Shown here: positions 8,140 to 15,944 of the stretch, in pieces | How positions within the stretch are numbered: the first letter of the stretch is position 1 | Layout of the letters: each line of letters starts with the position of its first letter | Origin: JANRJY01 sp033763735 | GTDB lineage: Bacteria > Bacteroidota > Bacteroidia > Cytophagales > UBA9547 | Direction: 5' to 3' | NCBI GenBank assembly: GCA_033763735.1 | Contig: JANRJY010000098.1 | Coordinates: 1 to 25,074, forward strand | DNA length: 25,074 nucleotides | The notes under the pieces: generated by a model | Seen by the model: the letters and a program-made list of their open reading frames with translations, nothing else | What the model was told of the DNA's origin: nothing | Database searches by the model: none | Translations under genes and position numbers: made by a program

Positions 8140-9069
8140 TTAAAATCTGATATTCAGTCGATTATGTTCTTTAGGTCTTTTGTCGGTCTTGGAAGGGTTC
8201 AGAATAGTACGAATGGTATCTTTGCTAATTGGACGACCATCTTTATCCAAAAAACATGTTGATAATAAGGTGGTTAAGGACTCTATGGAGCAGTTTAAAA
8301 CTGGAGTTCTATTAACTGTGATTTCGTTTCGAAGTTGGTAAAATACATCAATAAACTGATTGATATTTGAGTTAATACGCAGAGGCTCAATGGTCTGGGA
8401 GTCTATCGGACTTTTTGGACTTTTTTCAAATATTGATGATTTTTCAATTAAATAAGTCAATAAATCTTCTTCAAGTTTTAATTTTCGGTAGTATGTATGA
8501 TTATGGCGATTTGGATGGTCTACTTTAGCTTGTAGATATTCGGTCATTCTAATTTTTAGTAGTTTGATTTTGTCAACGTAAGTTTCTAGTTCTCCTAATT
8601 CCTTTTTAACATCTAAAAAGTTATATTTTTTGTAAACAGGCTTTTGTTTAGATTGATTATAAATAATAAGAAATGTGTTTATTTTATTTGAAAGCCACAT
8701 TTGTAAATTAGAATCATTAATAAAAGCTGTATTCTTTAAAATCAGAAATTCTAATGACTTGAGCCATCTATCAGGATGAATTGTTCTATCACTTTGATAT
8801 CTAAGGAAATGTTCGAATAATTCCAGGTCTAAATCTTTAATTTTATTCAATAATTCGATACAATATGACTTATAATCAAATTGGCTTACATTACTAGAAT
8901 TTGTACTAGGATTTGAATTAGGTTGCAGCTGAATATCAAATACTGTTGGTATTTGATTGCTTGAATTAACAATAGGGTGTTCACTGAATTCGACTGTATA
9001 AATAAAAAAGTCGTTGGGTATCATATTAGGTTTGATTGTAATAAATATAAAAACTGATTTTCGAATCAT
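8140..9069 (-). CDS. RteC-like/unknown regulator next to the integrase
   Basis: The 309-residue protein lies between the integrase and excisionase genes. The C-terminal ~75 residues (NQFIDVFYQLRNEI, then SIESLTTLLSTCFLDKDGRPISKDTIRTIL, then KRPKEHNRL) resemble the C-terminal winged-helix region of RteC-type excision regulators. That likeness is by eye and weak over the rest. The central part is helical and charged. A downstream ATG (residue 16, MIPNDFFIYTVEF) could be the true start, since the first 15 residues are hydrophobic and atypical. In CTnDOT, RteC activates excision genes, so a similar role here is plausible but unproven. Confidence 0.55.
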   Translation of the reverse strand: MIRKSVFIFITIKPNMIPNDFFIYTVEFSEHPIVNSSNQIPTVFDIQLQPNSNPSTNSSNVSQFDYKSYCIELLNKIKDLDLELFEHFLRYQSDRTIHPDRWLKSLEFLILKNTAFINDSNLQMWLSNKINTFLIIYNQSKQKPVYKKYNFLDVKKELGELETYVDKIKLLKIRMTEYLQAKVDHPNRHNHTYYRKLKLEEDLLTYLIEKSSIFEKSPKSPIDSQTIEPLRINSNINQFIDVFYQLRNEITVNRTPVLNCSIESLTTLLSTCFLDKDGRPISKDTIRTILNPSKTDKRPKEHNRLNIRF

Positions 9070-9151
9070 TTATTACACGACCTTACATAAAAGTAAACGA
9101 AAAAATGTGCTAAAAGTAGAAATTCAATGAAAAATACAATTTAATATTTGG

Positions 9152-10357
9152 TTAGTTAAAAACTTCCATTGCCTTGTCAAGTTCTTCATTTACAATTTTG
9201 GCGTAAACTTGGGTTTCTTTAATTGCTGAATGACCCATTAGTTTTGAAACCTTATCAATTGATATTCCTTTTCTGAGTGCTCTGGTTGCCCAGGTATGTC
9301 TACTAATATGAAAACTAATATGCTTCTCAAGACCCACTTTGGTAGCTATTATTTTTAAGTTTTTATTAATGTAAGCTGTAGAACTAGAATAAACAGAATC
9401 AACCAATCTCAAATTGTTCATATCTAAATCATCTGGAAGCATTGGGAAAATATGATTGTTTGGAATAGTATTTTTGGGTTTATATTTCTGAATAATGTCT
9501 AATCCTTTTTGAGGTATTTTAATTGAAAGTTGACTGCTTGTTTTTTGAATCCTGAGGTGCAAATACTGACCATCAAAATCCTTCCATTTTAGAGAAAGCA
9601 TATCAGAAACTCTCAAACCTCCTGTATATGCTGCAAAGACAAACATGTCACGATGCAGTTCAAGTCTAGTTCCTGGTGTAACAGGACAATTTTCAATTAA
9701 TGATAATTCATCCTCAGTGAGATAAACTCGATTCGTTTTTTCCATGACCAGTTTCACTTTGTGAAATGGATTTAAATTGTGCTCAATTAAATCTTGCTTA
9801 TAAGCATCGTTAAAAAGTTTGCGAATAAACTTCAAATTCATATGGATAGTATTGACTTTATTTCCCAATTTATCTTTCAAATATCTCTGGTAGTCAATAA
9901 GGGTATTAGAAGTAATGTCTTGAAAAAATATTTTTTGACCTTTGAAGTAATCTTTAAATTTTTGAATTACGGATTTGTTCTTATCAAATGTGGTAAGTTT
10001 TCCATTATTCAAATACGTTTGATTAACTTTTTCTGCAAATTCAAAAAAATCAATAGGTTCCTTCCCATACATTTTTTCTTTCAATTGTTTTGAAGTCATC
10101 GAACGTTGGAAAGTTTCATTCTGCAAAACTTGGTCTGTTAATTCCGAAAGCTTTGATGTCAAGTACGCATTTATTCGAACACTATTTTTATATCCAGCTT
10201 TTACACGCCCTTTGTCAAAATCCCAATATTTTTCTTCAAGCATATGCCCAGAAGTAATATAACTAGGTTTACGATTTTTAATAATTCTAAAATGAATCGG
10301 TGCAAATCCATTATTATTCAATTTATCTTTTCGAAAAACAACACTAATTGAAGACAT
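9152..10357 (-). CDS. Tyrosine site-specific integrase
   Basis: The 401-residue recombinase has all three expected parts: an N-terminal arm-binding domain (about 1-95), a SAM-like core-binding domain (about 100-205) and a catalytic domain. Catalytic residues are visible: Arg249 in TGGLRVSDML, the probable beta-hairpin Lys272, His350-x2-Arg353 in HISRHTWATRA, His376 in LMGHSAIKETQ and the nucleophile Tyr385 in VYAKIV. The overall form is the Bacteroidetes type. It would catalyse insertion and excision of the island through a covalent 3'-phosphotyrosine intermediate. It is transcribed away from the adjacent attachment region (10404-10559), which contains candidate arm sites and a displaced gene end. 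Confidence 0.95.
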   Translation of the reverse strand: MSSISVVFRKDKLNNNGFAPIHFRIIKNRKPSYITSGHMLEEKYWDFDKGRVKAGYKNSVRINAYLTSKLSELTDQVLQNETFQRSMTSKQLKEKMYGKEPIDFFEFAEKVNQTYLNNGKLTTFDKNKSVIQKFKDYFKGQKIFFQDITSNTLIDYQRYLKDKLGNKVNTIHMNLKFIRKLFNDAYKQDLIEHNLNPFHKVKLVMEKTNRVYLTEDELSLIENCPVTPGTRLELHRDMFVFAAYTGGLRVSDMLSLKWKDFDGQYLHLRIQKTSSQLSIKIPQKGLDIIQKYKPKNTIPNNHIFPMLPDDLDMNNLRLVDSVYSSSTAYINKNLKIIATKVGLEKHISFHISRHTWATRALRKGISIDKVSKLMGHSAIKETQVYAKIVNEELDKAMEVFN

Positions 10358-10403
10358 ATATATTTGATTATCAGATATTCAAATATACAAAAAAGTTTTG
10401 ACA

Positions 10404-10427
10404 TGGGGTAAACATTGGGGTAAACAT
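10404..10427. repeat. Tandem 12-bp repeat, candidate integrase arm sites
   Basis: TGGGGTAAACAT occurs twice in direct, abutting array (10404-10415 and 10416-10427), 47 bp upstream of the integrase start and about 80 bp from the displaced gene end. Abutting direct repeats in this position are what arm-type binding sites of tyrosine integrases look like. Occupancy could also repress the integrase promoter. Function is inferred from place and form. Confidence 0.5.
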
Positions 10428-10508
10428 TTACATCATTTGTATACATTTATATTCATTCTAATTCAAAGTAAAAATATTTATATTACTGATTATCAATACT
10501 TTAACTAA

Positions 10509-10559
10509 TTTCAGAAGAAAGTCAAAGAGAAGGTTGTGATACCTCCGGGAACACACTGA
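10509..10559 (+). pseudogene. Displaced 3' end of a host gene at the right island boundary (candidate attR)
   Basis: An open frame of 16 codons, ending KVKEKVVIPPGTH and a TGA stop at 10557-10559, begins abruptly after an in-frame TAA (10506-10508) and is followed four bases later by a strong terminator. A short coding tail with its own terminator but no gene body is what remains when an element integrates into the 3' end of a gene. The intact gene would then lie to the left of the window with its last codons rebuilt by the island. I cannot name the gene from this tail, and the exact crossover is not visible because only one boundary is present. Confidence 0.55.
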
Positions 10560-10562
10560 AAT

Positions 10563-10604
10563 AAAGCCACTTATGAATATGACGTTCAAAGTGGCTTTTT
10601 TATT
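10563..10604 (+). terminator. Rho-independent terminator of the displaced host gene
   Basis: A perfect 10-bp stem, AAAGCCACTT (10563-10572) with AAGTGGCTTT (10589-10598), has a 16-base loop and runs into TTTTATTTTTAT. It starts just after the TGA of the displaced coding tail and precedes the flavin reductase gene. Confidence 0.85.
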
Positions 10605-10683
10605 TTTATATGGTAATACTTTTTTGCTGCAACAAATCTGAAGTATTTTTAGTTAACTCAATCAACACATAACCAATTCCATA

Positions 10684-11316
10684 ATGTACATTTCCAATGA
10701 AGATATTCTCAAAATGGATACTCGATACAGGGCTGCATTTATTAATTCGATTTGTGGATTTAAGAGTGCTTCTTTGATTGGAACTATGGATAGTTCAGAG
10801 AAAACCAACTTAGCCATCTTTAGTTCTGTTATTCATTTGGGTTCCAATCCGGCATTGATTGGCTTCATCAACAGGCCGGACTCCACCAATAGACATACTT
10901 TAGAAAATATCTTAGCAACCAAGTGTTACACTATCAATCATATCAATCAAAATATATATCAAAAATCGCATCAAACATCGGCACGATACCCAAAAGATAT
11001 TTCTGAATTTGATGCAACTGGTTTAACTATTGAATATAGTACTGCAATTAATGCACCCTATGTAAAAGAATGCAACATTAAATACGGATTGGAGTTTGCA
11101 GAAAGTTATAAGCTTGAAATCAATGGCACAATTTTAGTCATAGGAAAAATTGTCGAAATTATACTTCCTGAAAACTGCTTGTATACTGATGGTACAATTG
11201 ATATTGAAAAAGCAGGCACTATAACCCTATCAGGATTGGACAGTTACCACTCTACCCAACAAATTGCAAGATTAAGTTATGCAAAAACTGATAAAATTCC
11301 TGAGTTGTTAACTTAA
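10684..11316 (+). CDS. Flavin reductase-like (FMN-binding split-barrel) protein
   Basis: The 210-residue protein is of the flavin reductase-like family. The opening RYRAAFINSICGFKSASLIGT corresponds to the first strands of the split barrel, and NLAIFSSVIHLGSNPALIGF with the following HTLENILATKCYTINHI matches the FMN-binding core. Members bind FMN and reduce it with NAD(P)H or use it to reduce other substrates. It opens a plus-strand cluster with DUF2071, DUF2256, DASH cryptochrome and DUF2805 genes, and such a reductase could help keep the cryptochrome flavin reduced. The next gene begins 10 bp after its stop. It lies just outside the island boundary. Confidence 0.85.
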   Translation: MYISNEDILKMDTRYRAAFINSICGFKSASLIGTMDSSEKTNLAIFSSVIHLGSNPALIGFINRPDSTNRHTLENILATKCYTINHINQNIYQKSHQTSARYPKDISEFDATGLTIEYSTAINAPYVKECNIKYGLEFAESYKLEINGTILVIGKIVEIILPENCLYTDGTIDIEKAGTITLSGLDSYHSTQQIARLSYAKTDKIPELLT

Positions 11317-11326
11317 AAGTACTCAA

Positions 11327-12040
11327 ATGAAAACCTTTTTGAAAGCTAATTGGCAAAATATCATTATGGCAAATTATAAAATCGATGTTCATATTTTATT
11401 GCCCTATTTGCCCAAAGGTGTTGAACTTGATTTGTATGAGGGCGAGTGCTACGTGAGTTTGGTTGGATTTTTGTTTAAAGATAGTGTCATATTTAACACC
11501 CCAATTCCTTTTTTAGGCACTTTTGAAGAAGTAAATCTACGTTTTTATGTAATAAGAAAGGTTGACAATGAAAAAAGACGTGGGGTAGTATTTATTAATG
11601 AAACCGTACCAAACAAAATAGTGGCAGGGGTGGCCAACTTATTATACAAAGAACATTACATTTCTGTTCCTACTCGCCATGACTGGACATTTGCAAACGA
11701 TATTAAAGAAATCTGCTACCAATGGAAAGTCAATTCCAAATGGAATACTATCAAAGTTAAAGCTCTGACAAACTACATGCCCATTTCGACTAAAAGCATG
11801 GAAGAATACATATTTGAGCATTATTATGGCTATACTAAAGTTAATGACTTTCAAAGTATAGAATACAAGGTGAATCATCCGACGTGGCATGTAAATACCA
11901 TTTTGGACTATGAAATTACCTGTGATTTTAACGCTTTCTATGGCCCTGATTTCGAAATTTTGAATCATACAAAACCACATAGCGTAATGATTGCTGAAGG
12001 TTCAGATGTTGAAATTGATTGGAAGCGAATTCGTTTTTAA
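11327..12040 (+). CDS. DUF2071 (YqjF-type) family protein
   Basis: The 237-residue protein matches DUF2071 in arrangement. It opens with WQNIIMANYKIDVHILLPYLP, then has a YVSLVGFLFKDS segment, a central NLRFYVIRK strand and an FINETVPNKIVAGVANLLYKEHY helix. Tandem beta-strand units fill the rest. DUF2071 proteins have an acetoacetate-decarboxylase-like fold, and their chemistry is mostly unknown. No signal peptide or membrane helix is present, so it is cytoplasmic. It is probably in one transcript with the neighbours (10 bp after the reductase, 8 bp before DUF2256). Family assignment is from motif order; biochemical role is not known. Confidence 0.85.
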   Translation: MKTFLKANWQNIIMANYKIDVHILLPYLPKGVELDLYEGECYVSLVGFLFKDSVIFNTPIPFLGTFEEVNLRFYVIRKVDNEKRRGVVFINETVPNKIVAGVANLLYKEHYISVPTRHDWTFANDIKEICYQWKVNSKWNTIKVKALTNYMPISTKSMEEYIFEHYYGYTKVNDFQSIEYKVNHPTWHVNTILDYEITCDFNAFYGPDFEILNHTKPHSVMIAEGSDVEIDWKRIRF

Positions 12041-12048
12041 ATGAAATT

Positions 12049-12222
12049 ATGCGAGGCGTAAAAAAACATCATTTACCATTCAAAATTTGTGTTTGTTGCA
12101 ATAAACCATTTGCCTGGCGCAAAAAATGGGAAAAATGCTGGAATGAAGTTAAATACTGTAGTGATCAATGCAGAAAAAGTAATCAAAAATCATCTTTTTT
12201 AAAACAAGAGAATTCAACATAG
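12049..12222 (+). CDS. DUF2256 small zinc-binding protein
   Basis: The ATG at 12049, not the longer frame inside the DUF2071 gene, gives the classical 57-residue DUF2256 form starting MRGVKKHHLPFK. It has Cys14-x2-Cys17, the family hallmark PFAWRKKWEKCW, then Cys37-x3-Cys41 in KYCSDQCR. The four cysteines should hold one zinc ion. A ninth-base spacing from the DUF2071 stop supports this start. DUF2256 genes are often found beside DASH cryptochrome and TIGR03643 genes, as here, but no molecular role is established. Confidence 0.9.
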   Translation: MRGVKKHHLPFKICVCCNKPFAWRKKWEKCWNEVKYCSDQCRKSNQKSSFLKQENST

Positions 12223-12253
12223 TATTTATTATGTGGATTAACACTTGTTGCAA

Positions 12254-13543
12254 ATGATACGATCAATTGTATGGTTTAAAACCGATTTGCGATTGCACGA
12301 CAATGAAACTTTGATTCGCGCCATTGCTTATAGCGATGAAATTGTTCCTGTGTATTGTTTTGATGAAAATCACTATAAAACAACCGATTTCGGCCTTAAA
12401 AAAACAGGTAACTTTAGAATACAATTTTTAATGGAATCAATTATTGATTTAGACAAAAATTTAAGAGAATTAGGGTCAGGATTAAAGGTTGTATATGGAA
12501 AACCGGAGGTTGAAATTATAAAAATTGCACAAATTTATGGTGTTCGAAAGGTATTCGCTAAAAAAGAGGTGGCTTATGAAGAAATGCTTACTCAAGAATT
12601 AGTTGAAAAAGAACTGTGGAAAATACAATGTGAATTTGAAACTTATAGTACCAGCACTTTATTCTTGGCTCAGGATTTACCATTTACGCTCAAAGAAATT
12701 CCGGATGTGTTCACTAACTTTAGAAAGCAAGTCGAAAAAGAATCGATAATCAGGAAAGTTTTTGAAAAACCTAATTCCATTAAATCCCCCAAAATAGAAC
12801 CCTTACATTTACCCGAAATTGCAAATTTTACACGAATTAAGCTTGACAATAGGGCTTCTTTCAAATTTATGGGAGGGGAGTCGGAAGGAATCAAGCGCAT
12901 TCATTCATACATATTTGAAACCAAATCGATCTCTACGTACAAACTCACCAGAAACAATTTGATAGGCGAAAATTATTCTTCAAAATTTTCGGCATGGTTG
13001 AGCCTTGGTTGTATTTCTGCCCGCAAAATATATGATGAAATAAAAAAATATGAAACTCAATATGTTGCTAACGAATCGACTTACTGGATGGTATTTGAAT
13101 TGATATGGAGAGATTATTTCAGATTTATGATGAAAAAACATCGCAATCAATACTTTAAACAAAACGGAATTAAAGAATCAAAAGCAATCGAAAGTGCCTT
13201 TAATCCCGAAATATTTGAAAAATGGAAAAATGGACAAACCGGAAACGATTTTATAGATGCCAATATGATTGAGCTCAAAACCACAGGCTATATGAGCAAT
13301 AGAGGTAGGCAAAACGTAGCAAGCTATTTTTGCCATAATTTGAAACTAGATTGGCGATATGGAGCGGCCTATTTTGAAGAACAATTAATCGATTATGATG
13401 TGTCGAGCAACTGGGGCAATTGGGCTTATTTGGCAGGTGTTGGCAACGACCCCATAGCCAACAGAGTTTTTAATATTGAAAAACAAGCCAACGATTATGA
13501 TAAAAATAAAACTTATAGAAACTTATGGTTGAACAAGACTTAA
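12254..13543 (+). CDS. cry: DASH-family cryptochrome/photolyase
   Basis: The ATG at 12254 gives 429 residues; a TTG nine bases earlier is a less likely start. The N-terminal alpha/beta antenna-binding domain (1 to about 165) opens with IVWFKTDLRLHDNETL and includes the DASH-typical PDVFTNFRK (150-158). The C-terminal FAD-binding domain has YKLTRN (229-234), YSSKFSAWLSLGCIS (241-255), ELIWRDYFRF (282-291) and the closing WGNWAYLAGVGNDP segment. DASH proteins repair cyclobutane pyrimidine dimers, mainly in single-stranded DNA, using blue light, FAD and often a folate antenna. It overlaps the next gene by 19 bp and follows DUF2256 closely, so it belongs to the same operon. Confidence 0.93.
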   Translation: MIRSIVWFKTDLRLHDNETLIRAIAYSDEIVPVYCFDENHYKTTDFGLKKTGNFRIQFLMESIIDLDKNLRELGSGLKVVYGKPEVEIIKIAQIYGVRKVFAKKEVAYEEMLTQELVEKELWKIQCEFETYSTSTLFLAQDLPFTLKEIPDVFTNFRKQVEKESIIRKVFEKPNSIKSPKIEPLHLPEIANFTRIKLDNRASFKFMGGESEGIKRIHSYIFETKSISTYKLTRNNLIGENYSSKFSAWLSLGCISARKIYDEIKKYETQYVANESTYWMVFELIWRDYFRFMMKKHRNQYFKQNGIKESKAIESAFNPEIFEKWKNGQTGNDFIDANMIELKTTGYMSNRGRQNVASYFCHNLKLDWRYGAAYFEEQLIDYDVSSNWGNWAYLAGVGNDPIANRVFNIEKQANDYDKNKTYRNLWLNKT

Positions 13544-13902
13544 TTTGTGCCTATAGCGGACTTCCATCTTTAGCTTCATATATAACCGAAAAGGGAGCGT
13601 ATGCAATTTCAAAATCCAAAACTTCGGATACAATTTTAAATCAATCTGATAAAGATAGAATCATTCAAATGGCTTGGGAGGATAGGACACCATTTGAAGC
13701 CATTGAATTTCAATTTGGGTTAAAAGAAAAAGATGTAATTGAATTTATGCGAAAGCACTCATTGCCATCGAGCTTTAGGATGTGGCGAAAAAGAATGAAT
13801 GCTAGAAAAACCAAACACAAATTGCTTAGAGCCCAAACCACTATAAAATTCAAAAGTAACAGCCAGCGAGGTACAGGAAATAAAATTTCCAAAAGACTCT
13901 AG
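13525..13902 (+). CDS. DUF2805/TIGR03643 family protein
   Basis: The 125-residue protein has the family core at about residues 40-98: KDRIIQMAWEDRTPFEAIEF, then QFGLKEKDVIEFMRKHSLPS and SFRMWRKRMNARKTKH. The pattern resembles a small HTH-type nucleic-acid-binding unit, and the tail is strongly basic. The first ~38 residues are not typical of the family, so a later start is possible, but the ATG at 13525 overlaps the cryptochrome stop by 19 bp and would favour coupling. TIGR03643 genes recur next to DASH cryptochromes, which suggests a shared light or DNA-repair role. No function is proven. Confidence 0.85.
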   Translation: MVEQDLICAYSGLPSLASYITEKGAYAISKSKTSDTILNQSDKDRIIQMAWEDRTPFEAIEFQFGLKEKDVIEFMRKHSLPSSFRMWRKRMNARKTKHKLLRAQTTIKFKSNSQRGTGNKISKRL

Positions 13903-14007
13903 TTTAAATATGTCGTTCTTTCTTTTCAGTTGAGGCTTAATATTATCTCGACAGCATTAATAAAAGAAAACAAAACCAAATCAGTATGTCTAAATATTGT
14001 ATGGTAA

Positions 14008-14044
14008 AAACAAGCAAAAGTGTAGTTGAAGCTTGTGCTTGTTT
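14008..14044. terminator. Possible bidirectional terminator between convergent operons
   Basis: AAACAAGCA (14008-14016) and TGCTTGTTT (14036-14044) form a perfect 9-bp stem with a 19-base loop. It lies between the plus-strand cryptochrome cluster (ends 13902) and the minus-strand DoxX gene (ends 14079). The adjacent T-rich run is short, so the call is moderate. Confidence 0.5.
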
Positions 14045-14078
14045 AAAGTGTTTGTATTAGTTTATCTTAATTTTGCTT

Positions 14079-14486
14079 TTATGGTTTTGAGTATCCTTGT
14101 TCAAGAGCCAATTCAATTGCCAAATCCTTGAGGCGTACAATAAATGTAATTAGGCACAACACCAACACAACAAAACAGATAATTACATTTACGATTTGTC
14201 CTGAAATAATGGTGGTAACTATCGCCCCAATCATGATTAATGCCATTGCCAATGAAGCCGGCATTCGCAACTGACGAATAAAGAGAGCCAATCCTCCCAA
14301 CACTTGGGCTATGCCTACAAAGTACATAAACCACAGTGGAAATTGCCACATTTCAGTGAATTCCTTGGTCAAATCGGGTTGCCCGATCAATTTGGTTGCA
14401 CCAAAAATCAAATGGGCAACTCCTAACACATACGCGATAATTTTAAATTTCATATCGCCTTTTTGGGGTTCCAATGCTTTTGTCAT
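14079..14486 (-). CDS. DoxX-family membrane protein
   Basis: The 135-residue protein has four predicted membrane helices, at about residues 14-32, 48-67, 74-93 and 97-117. The sequence GVAHLIFGATKLIGQPDLTKEFTEMWQFPLWFMYFVGIAQVLGG follows the DoxX pattern. DoxX proteins sit in the inner membrane; several are linked to thiol and redox stress, but a substrate cannot be assigned. The start lies 4 bp after the stop of the SnoaL-like gene, so they share a transcript, downstream of an AraC regulator. Length is normal for the family. Confidence 0.85.
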   Translation of the reverse strand: MTKALEPQKGDMKFKIIAYVLGVAHLIFGATKLIGQPDLTKEFTEMWQFPLWFMYFVGIAQVLGGLALFIRQLRMPASLAMALIMIGAIVTTIISGQIVNVIICFVVLVLCLITFIVRLKDLAIELALEQGYSKP

Positions 14487-14490
14487 GTCT

Positions 14491-14900
14491 TTACGATTTT
14501 AATTGTTTCATTGCGGTAGTCCAATCTTCCAAGTGATGCACTTCCACTATTTTTCCATCAATAATTTTGTGAATATCAATAGTCATAATTCTAAATGACT
14601 TTGTTCCATTGGTAGGCAAGCCCATAAAATCACCGTTGGGCGTACCGGTGGCTATACTTCTCACCACATATTTTTCGCCATGATTTAATAATTCGTGGGG
14701 TTCCATGTAAGGTCGGGAATCAGTTTCCAAAAGAAACCAACCTGACCGATAAGTTGCTCTTTGGTTTTGCTTTCAACACTTCCCTTGGAAACAAAATTGT
14801 CTGCCAATATAGGACTGAGTACTGCCGCAGGGGTAGTTTCGGTGTTTACCGTTAACGCTTTTCTGTAAAAAGCAGTTAAGGCTTCTTTGTTTTTATCCAT
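14491..14900 (-). pseudogene. SnoaL-like ester cyclase family gene with a frameshift
   Basis: Two overlapping frames together make one SnoaL-like/ester cyclase protein. The first (start 14900) covers MDKNKEALTAFYRKAL through FFWKLIPDLTW. The second (ending 14491) continues EPHELLNHGEKYVVRSIATGTPNGDFMG to the end. Restoring one G in the run at about 14700-14706 joins LTW directly to EPHELLNHGEKY, the expected family reading. As sequenced, the first frame stops after LTWNPTNY. Intact members are about 130-140 residues and fold as a cone-shaped alpha+beta barrel that binds small hydrophobic molecules. It could be a true pseudogene or a homopolymer sequencing error. The DoxX gene follows after 4 bp. 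Confidence 0.8.
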
Positions 14901-14934
14901 TTTTTAAATCTTTTGAGTGTGAATGTTTATGAAA

Positions 14935-14942
14935 CAAAAGTA
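14935..14942 (-). promoter_or_regulatory. Candidate Bacteroidota -7 box upstream of the SnoaL-like gene
   Basis: On the minus strand TACTTTTG matches the Bacteroidota -7 consensus TAnnTTTG and lies 35 bp upstream of the start at 14900. No clear -33 TTTG is present at the usual distance. A short palindrome AGTATGATACT (14982-14992), nearer the AraC gene end, could be an operator. Weak evidence. Confidence 0.3.
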
Positions 14943-15002
14943 CTTCTGAACCAAAAGCAGTAAAAGGTGAAAATCTGCATTAGTATGATACTTTTGTGCT
15001 GA

Positions 15003-15878
15003 CTATTTTTTCAGATGAATTTCTCTAAATTCAAGGGGTGTTTGGGAAGTTTGATTTTTGAAATATTTGATAAAATTAGTGGGTTCCTCAAAACCTAAGT
15101 CATAAGCAATTTCCTTTATTGAATGGTTGCCATACACCAAAAGCCGTTTTGCTTCCAGAGTCAGTCGCTCGTTGATCATTTCTTTGGGCAATTTTCCAAA
15201 AAATAAATGAGTAGCCTGTCCCAATCTTCTTTCCGATATGGCCAATTGTTGGGCATAATAGGCCACATTTCTTTTGGTTTTGTAATGGCGCTCTATTAGG
15301 TCTTTAAATAAGGTAGAATATTCAAAGTCCATATTTTTTTCAAAAGAAATATTTCCGTTTTTACTTTTCTCCCTTTCGGCTGTTAACAAAAAGTTTTGAA
15401 GCAAATTCTTAAGAATAGTAGGGCTTGTTTTGCTGTCAAACTGTTTTATTTCCTCATCAATCTCTTTGCTGATATGGTATAATTTTTGAAAGCTGTTGGG
15501 CTCGAGGGTAAGCAGACAGTTATCCTGTATGTCGTTGAACAGGTAGGAGCCCTTTAAAAATTGAATGTCATTTTCGGTTTGACAATAAAAGTTGTCCGTA
15601 AAAATAATTACATCTCCATCGTAATGAAGCAGTTGGTCAAATTGATGAACCCGTTCCTTGTCAATAAATAATATGGAGTAAGGCTTTACATGAATGGATT
15701 TAAAGTCCACCAAATGCTTGGGCTGGCAGTTTTTGAACAAGAAAATGTGATAAAAGTTTGTTCGATGCGGATTTACTAAATGAGGCCTTTTTTCGGTGGT
15801 AAGTGTATTCAGAGGAACTACCTCAATTTGAATATCCGTCTTTTTAGAAAAAGTATATTTTTTAATTTCCTGAGCCAT
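15003..15878 (-). CDS. AraC-family transcriptional regulator
   Basis: The 291-residue protein has an N-terminal cupin-like sensing domain (about 1-150) and a C-terminal double HTH (about 188-287). The HTH has the pattern RNVAYYAQQLAISERRLGQATHLFFGKLPKEMINERLTLEAKRLL followed by the second helix pair in HSIKEIAYDLGFEEPTNFIKYFKNQTSQTPLEFRE, which contains the conserved family signature. It binds DNA as an activator or repressor in the cytoplasm. It lies between the DHFR-like gene (66 bp upstream) and the SnoaL-like/DoxX pair (102 bp downstream), all on the minus strand, so these are its most likely targets. The ligand is unknown. Confidence 0.92.
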   Translation of the reverse strand: MAQEIKKYTFSKKTDIQIEVVPLNTLTTEKRPHLVNPHRTNFYHIFLFKNCQPKHLVDFKSIHVKPYSILFIDKERVHQFDQLLHYDGDVIIFTDNFYCQTENDIQFLKGSYLFNDIQDNCLLTLEPNSFQKLYHISKEIDEEIKQFDSKTSPTILKNLLQNFLLTAEREKSKNGNISFEKNMDFEYSTLFKDLIERHYKTKRNVAYYAQQLAISERRLGQATHLFFGKLPKEMINERLTLEAKRLLVYGNHSIKEIAYDLGFEEPTNFIKYFKNQTSQTPLEFREIHLKK

Positions 15879-15944
15879 ATCTTTAATTAGTAACGCTAAT
15901 CAGGTTTGACATTTGCAACATTTGGAACCTCCAATTCCCAACAA

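Noticed and set aside
9794..10093. 99-residue plus-strand ORF inside the integrase gene
   Set aside because: It is an antisense shadow of a gene with full catalytic signature.
10404..10427. CRISPR-like array
   Set aside because: Only two 12-bp units abut without spacers, and no cas gene is present anywhere in the window.
10521..10559. tRNA or tmRNA 3' end as the integration target
   Set aside because: No TTCRANY T-loop with 5-bp stem and no CCA-type acceptor can be placed; the stretch reads better as a coding tail ending in TGA before a terminator.
13986..14060. 24-residue Cys-containing micro-ORF (MSKYCMVKTSKSVVEACACL)
   Set aside because: It overlaps the candidate terminator hairpin, which explains part of its sequence; no ribosome-binding or homology support is visible.
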